Assembly: GCF_004001065.1 (NCBI RefSeq)
Contig: NZ_BIML01000010.1
Span: 62,001-126,000, forward strand
Direction: 5' to 3'
DNA from: Paenibacillus xylaniclasticus
GTDB taxonomy: Bacteria; Bacillota; Bacilli; Paenibacillales; Paenibacillaceae
DNA: 64,000 bases
Part shown: in pieces, positions 62,183 through 64,000 of the stretch
Layout: each line of letters starts with the position of its first letter
Position numbering within the stretch: position 1 is the stretch's first letter
Program-made: the position numbers and the translations under genes
Notes under the pieces: generated by a model
What the model was told of the DNA's origin: nothing
Database searches by the model: none
The model's input: the letters and a program-made list of their open reading frames with translations, nothing else

Positions 62183-62759
62183 ATTGCTTATGGTTAGCCG
62201 CCTGTTCCAGAATGCTGTTCAGCTGCTCGCGCGCTTGCAGCGAGAGCTTCGTCGACGTTTCGTAGCAGACCGGACATACGTACAGCACCGTCTGGAATGG
62301 AACTGGCAGGAGAGGCTTGCCAACCGAAACCGGTACAGACGGAGAATAATTGCCACTTGTGACCGTATGTATACCCGCTTCTAGCATATAGCCTCGGCAA
62401 GAAGGGCATTCCGGTACTTCGAGCTGATCGTCCAGTACACGCTCAATCCGTTCTTCAATAGCAAAGCTAGAACGGCGTGCTTGGCGGAAGCCGTCCCCAG
62501 CTTTGGCCGACTGTGTCCACTCTTCCGAGTCATCCGCCCAATTATCTTCGTCATGCTCTTCATCATGCGAATGTGAATGCACATGAACATCCGTATCGTC
62601 ATTCTCGTCGTCAATGCCAATCTGAATCGTGCGATAGCCCGTCAGTTCATTGCTGCAGTGAGGACAATATTCCTCAGGGCCGATTTCCTCATCCCACACG
62701 ATTTCGGAATGGCACCAAGGACAAATTGTCCCTTTGTCTTCATGTTCATGCTTGCTCAT
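62181..62759 (-). CDS. Zinc-ribbon protein with His/Asp-rich linker
   Basis: 192-residue cytosolic protein. N-terminal zinc ribbon with CPWC (about 13-16) and CPHC (about 33-36), an acidic His-rich linker (DVHVHSHSHDEEHDEDN), then a second Cys pair set CPSC and CPVC near 117 and 157. Probably binds several zinc ions. Function unknown. GAGGAGAG precedes the ATG. It follows the 26-residue membrane gene by 12 bp. Confidence 0.7.
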   Translation of the reverse strand: MSKHEHEDKGTICPWCHSEIVWDEEIGPEEYCPHCSNELTGYRTIQIGIDDENDDTDVHVHSHSHDEEHDEDNWADDSEEWTQSAKAGDGFRQARRSSFAIEERIERVLDDQLEVPECPSCRGYMLEAGIHTVTSGNYSPSVPVSVGKPLLPVPFQTVLYVCPVCYETSTKLSLQAREQLNSILEQAANHKQ

Positions 62760-62771
62760 ATGTACTCTCCT

Positions 62772-62852
62772 CTAGTTAACAGATAAATAATATACGCCTA
62801 CCGCGATGAACAGAATGGCGAAGGCAAATAACGTTCCCCACAAATACTTCAT
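62772..62852 (-). CDS. 26-residue single-TM membrane protein
   Basis: ATG at 62852 to TAG at 62772 encodes MKYLWGTLFAFAILFIAVG followed by VYYLSVN, one TM helix with short ends. AGAGGA is close upstream of the ATG. It lies 21 bp after the DUF350 gene and 12 bp before the zinc-ribbon gene on the same strand, so it is probably translated as part of that operon. Function unknown. Confidence 0.6.
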   Translation of the reverse strand: MKYLWGTLFAFAILFIAVGVYYLSVN

Positions 62853-62873
62853 TCCTCTATCTTCTCCCGTTCG

Positions 62874-63293
62874 TCAAATAATCGTAGCACCGATTACATA
62901 CGAGAGCGATACGGATATCGTCATAGCGATCAATCCGACCGCGCGGTTGTCCTGCTCGATCTCTTCGTCGATTCGAAATACAGGTGTCAAAAACTCAAAC
63001 AAAAAGTAAGCGGAGAGCAGGAGGGCGAAGCCGAAGCTTGCCCATCCTATGCTTTCATAGATCGATCCATTCGCATTGATCGAAAACCGGAAAATGTTGC
63101 AAATGCCGAATATTTTCCCGCCCGTCGCCATCGCAACCGCTATATTGCCTTTCTTAATTTGCTCCCAGCAGTTGTATCTCGTCACAAGCTCAAACATATA
63201 CAAAAAAACGATCATAGCAAGCACGGCGACCGATACATAAGCAAGCGATGCGACAAACGAGTTGTCAATCATTCGATCGATTTGCTTTTCCAT
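62874..63293 (-). CDS. DUF350 family membrane protein
   Basis: 139 residues, four TM segments (AYVSVAVLAMIVFLYMFEL; IAVAMATGGKIFG; FGFALLLSAYFLFEFL; AVGLIAMTISVSLSYVIGA). The KIFG and AVGLIAM segments fit the DUF350 pattern. AGGAGG lies 6 nt before the ATG at 63293. Located between mutS2 and the small membrane gene; probably in the mutS2 transcript. Confidence 0.75.
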   Translation of the reverse strand: MEKQIDRMIDNSFVASLAYVSVAVLAMIVFLYMFELVTRYNCWEQIKKGNIAVAMATGGKIFGICNIFRFSINANGSIYESIGWASFGFALLLSAYFLFEFLTPVFRIDEEIEQDNRAVGLIAMTISVSLSYVIGATII

Positions 63294-63306
63294 CTGCATC
63301 CTCCTG

Positions 63307-64000
63307 TCAGTTGAGCTCAGCTACCGTTACGCCGGTACCGCCTTCCCCATACTGTCCAAGCCGATAAGCTTTAACATGCTTATGTCTGCGCAGAAACTCT
63401 TGAATTCCGGTGCGAAGCACCCCGGTGCCTTTGCCATGGATGAGATGAACGCGTCCAAAGCCCGCCAAGAAAGCTTCATCGAGAAAACGGTCGACCTCGA
63501 TCAACGCTTCATCCAGTGAAGCACCTCGCAGATCGAGCTCCATCGCCGCATCTTCATCACGTGTGCGCTTCAAGCTTGCCGCTTGCTTCGGCTGCTGCTG
63601 CTTGACTTTAGCCTCGCCTGATGACAGCAGCTCTATGTCGTCCAGCGCTACCTTCATGCGCATAATGCCCAGCTGTACGAGTGCTTCGCTACCGGATAGC
63701 TCAATGACGCTTCCTTTCTGATTCAGACTATATACGCGCACTTCATCGCCAGGTGTGATACGTACCGGCTTGCCTTTGCGGCCCGCCGGAGCCTTCGGCT
63801 TATGAAGCTCCGGTGAAGCTTCATCCAGCCGCCTGCGCGCCTCGATAAGCTTGTGCTCCTTAACTGAGGCACCTTCTTCCATCGCAAGCTTACGCAGGTC
63901 CGCAATGATTTGCTCCGCCTCCGCTTTCGCTTTACGAACCGCTTCACGCGCCTCATCCTGTGCCTTGCGAAGCAGCTTATCGCGCTGCTCCTCGAATCGT
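63307..64000 (-). CDS. mutS2: Endonuclease MutS2, C-terminal part (5' end outside window)
   Basis: About 230 C-terminal residues: coiled coil (RKAQDEAREAVRKAKAEAEQ), KOW-like linker with ITPGDEVRVYSLNQKG, then the Smr endonuclease domain (LDLRGASLDEALIEVDRF, VHLIHGKGTGVLR, with the H-G-K-G-T-G core). MutS2 rescues collided ribosomes and acts on branched DNA. The ATPase half lies beyond the window. Confidence 0.9.
   Translation of the reverse strand, partial: RFEEQRDKLLRKAQDEAREAVRKAKAEAEQIIADLRKLAMEEGASVKEHKLIEARRRLDEASPELHKPKAPAGRKGKPVRITPGDEVRVYSLNQKGSVIELSGSEALVQLGIMRMKVALDDIELLSSGEAKVKQQQPKQAASLKRTRDEDAAMELDLRGASLDEALIEVDRFLDEAFLAGFGRVHLIHGKGTGVLRTGIQEFLRRHKHVKAYRLGQYGEGGTGVTVAELN

Noticed and set aside
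1-64000. rRNA, tRNA or prophage genes
   Set aside because: No tRNA-like cloverleaf, rRNA-like stretch or phage structural genes were recognised by eye; a tRNAscan run would settle this.

Overview
The window looks like chromosome from a Gram-positive, endospore-forming member of the Paenibacillaceae, most likely Paenibacillus. The supports are S-layer-homology and copper-amine-oxidase-N 'stalk' proteins, CotF/CotH spore-coat genes, a Spo0E-like phosphatase, strong GGAGG ribosome binding sites and about 50% G+C. Nearly all genes are on the minus strand. No rRNA, tRNA or CRISPR array was seen.

Left flank (1-13.3 kb): an EcsAB-like ABC transporter cut by the window edge, an SLH protein, a DEAD-box helicase, an SDR enzyme, CheX, a zinc-dependent phospholipase C-type protein, an HRDC protein, two small conserved proteins, a phosphodiester glycosidase, then a decayed patch and a copper-amine-oxidase-N protein. 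The decayed patch holds a frameshifted coiled-coil gene, an IS3 transposase fragment, and a secreted-protein gene cut off after its signal peptide.

Central accessory block (13.6-48.2 kb): this has three linked parts. (1) A polymorphic-toxin region (13.6-20.9 kb) has one intact LXG toxin with probable immunity genes, a second LXG toxin broken by a nonsense codon and a frameshift, orphan toxin and immunity fragments, and a dead IS3 element. (2) A type VII secretion locus (21.0-33.1 kb) encodes an FHA-EssC ATPase, a YukD/EsaB ubiquitin-like protein, three WXG100-type proteins, a Ser/Thr kinase fused to a VWA domain, a kinase-like membrane protein with an EssB-like layout, and a MinD/CpaE-like protein with an eroded P-loop. 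No EsaA or EssA homologue is visible. (3) A Tad/Flp-pilus-like locus (35.0-46.7 kb) encodes CpaB-, CpaE-, CpaF- and TadB/C-type proteins, a string of single-TM pseudopilin-like proteins and an M23 peptidase. Several short helical proteins of unknown function join parts 2 and 3.

A LytTR-type response regulator (47.4-48.2 kb) is divergent from the pilus operon. Three promoters, ahead of the pilus operon, the intact LXG operon and the copper-amine-oxidase-N gene, share one operator: two AATGGC-type direct repeats 21 bp apart, 37-38 bp upstream of a perfect TATAAT, with no good -35. I infer one activator-controlled regulon, probably run by the LytTR protein. This is the most interesting signal in the window.

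Right flank (48.2-64 kb): housekeeping and sporulation genes. These are a 5'-3' exonuclease, an SGNH hydrolase, two aminotransferases (one in an alaR-alaT-like pair), an ArsC/Spx-like protein, an RluA-family pseudouridine synthase, a cobalamin adenosyltransferase, a lipoprotein, a Spo0E-like protein, a spore-coat cluster with a divergent CotH kinase, cysK overlapping an MFS gene by 107 bp, a zinc-ribbon protein, a 26-residue membrane protein, a DUF350 protein and the 3' part of mutS2.
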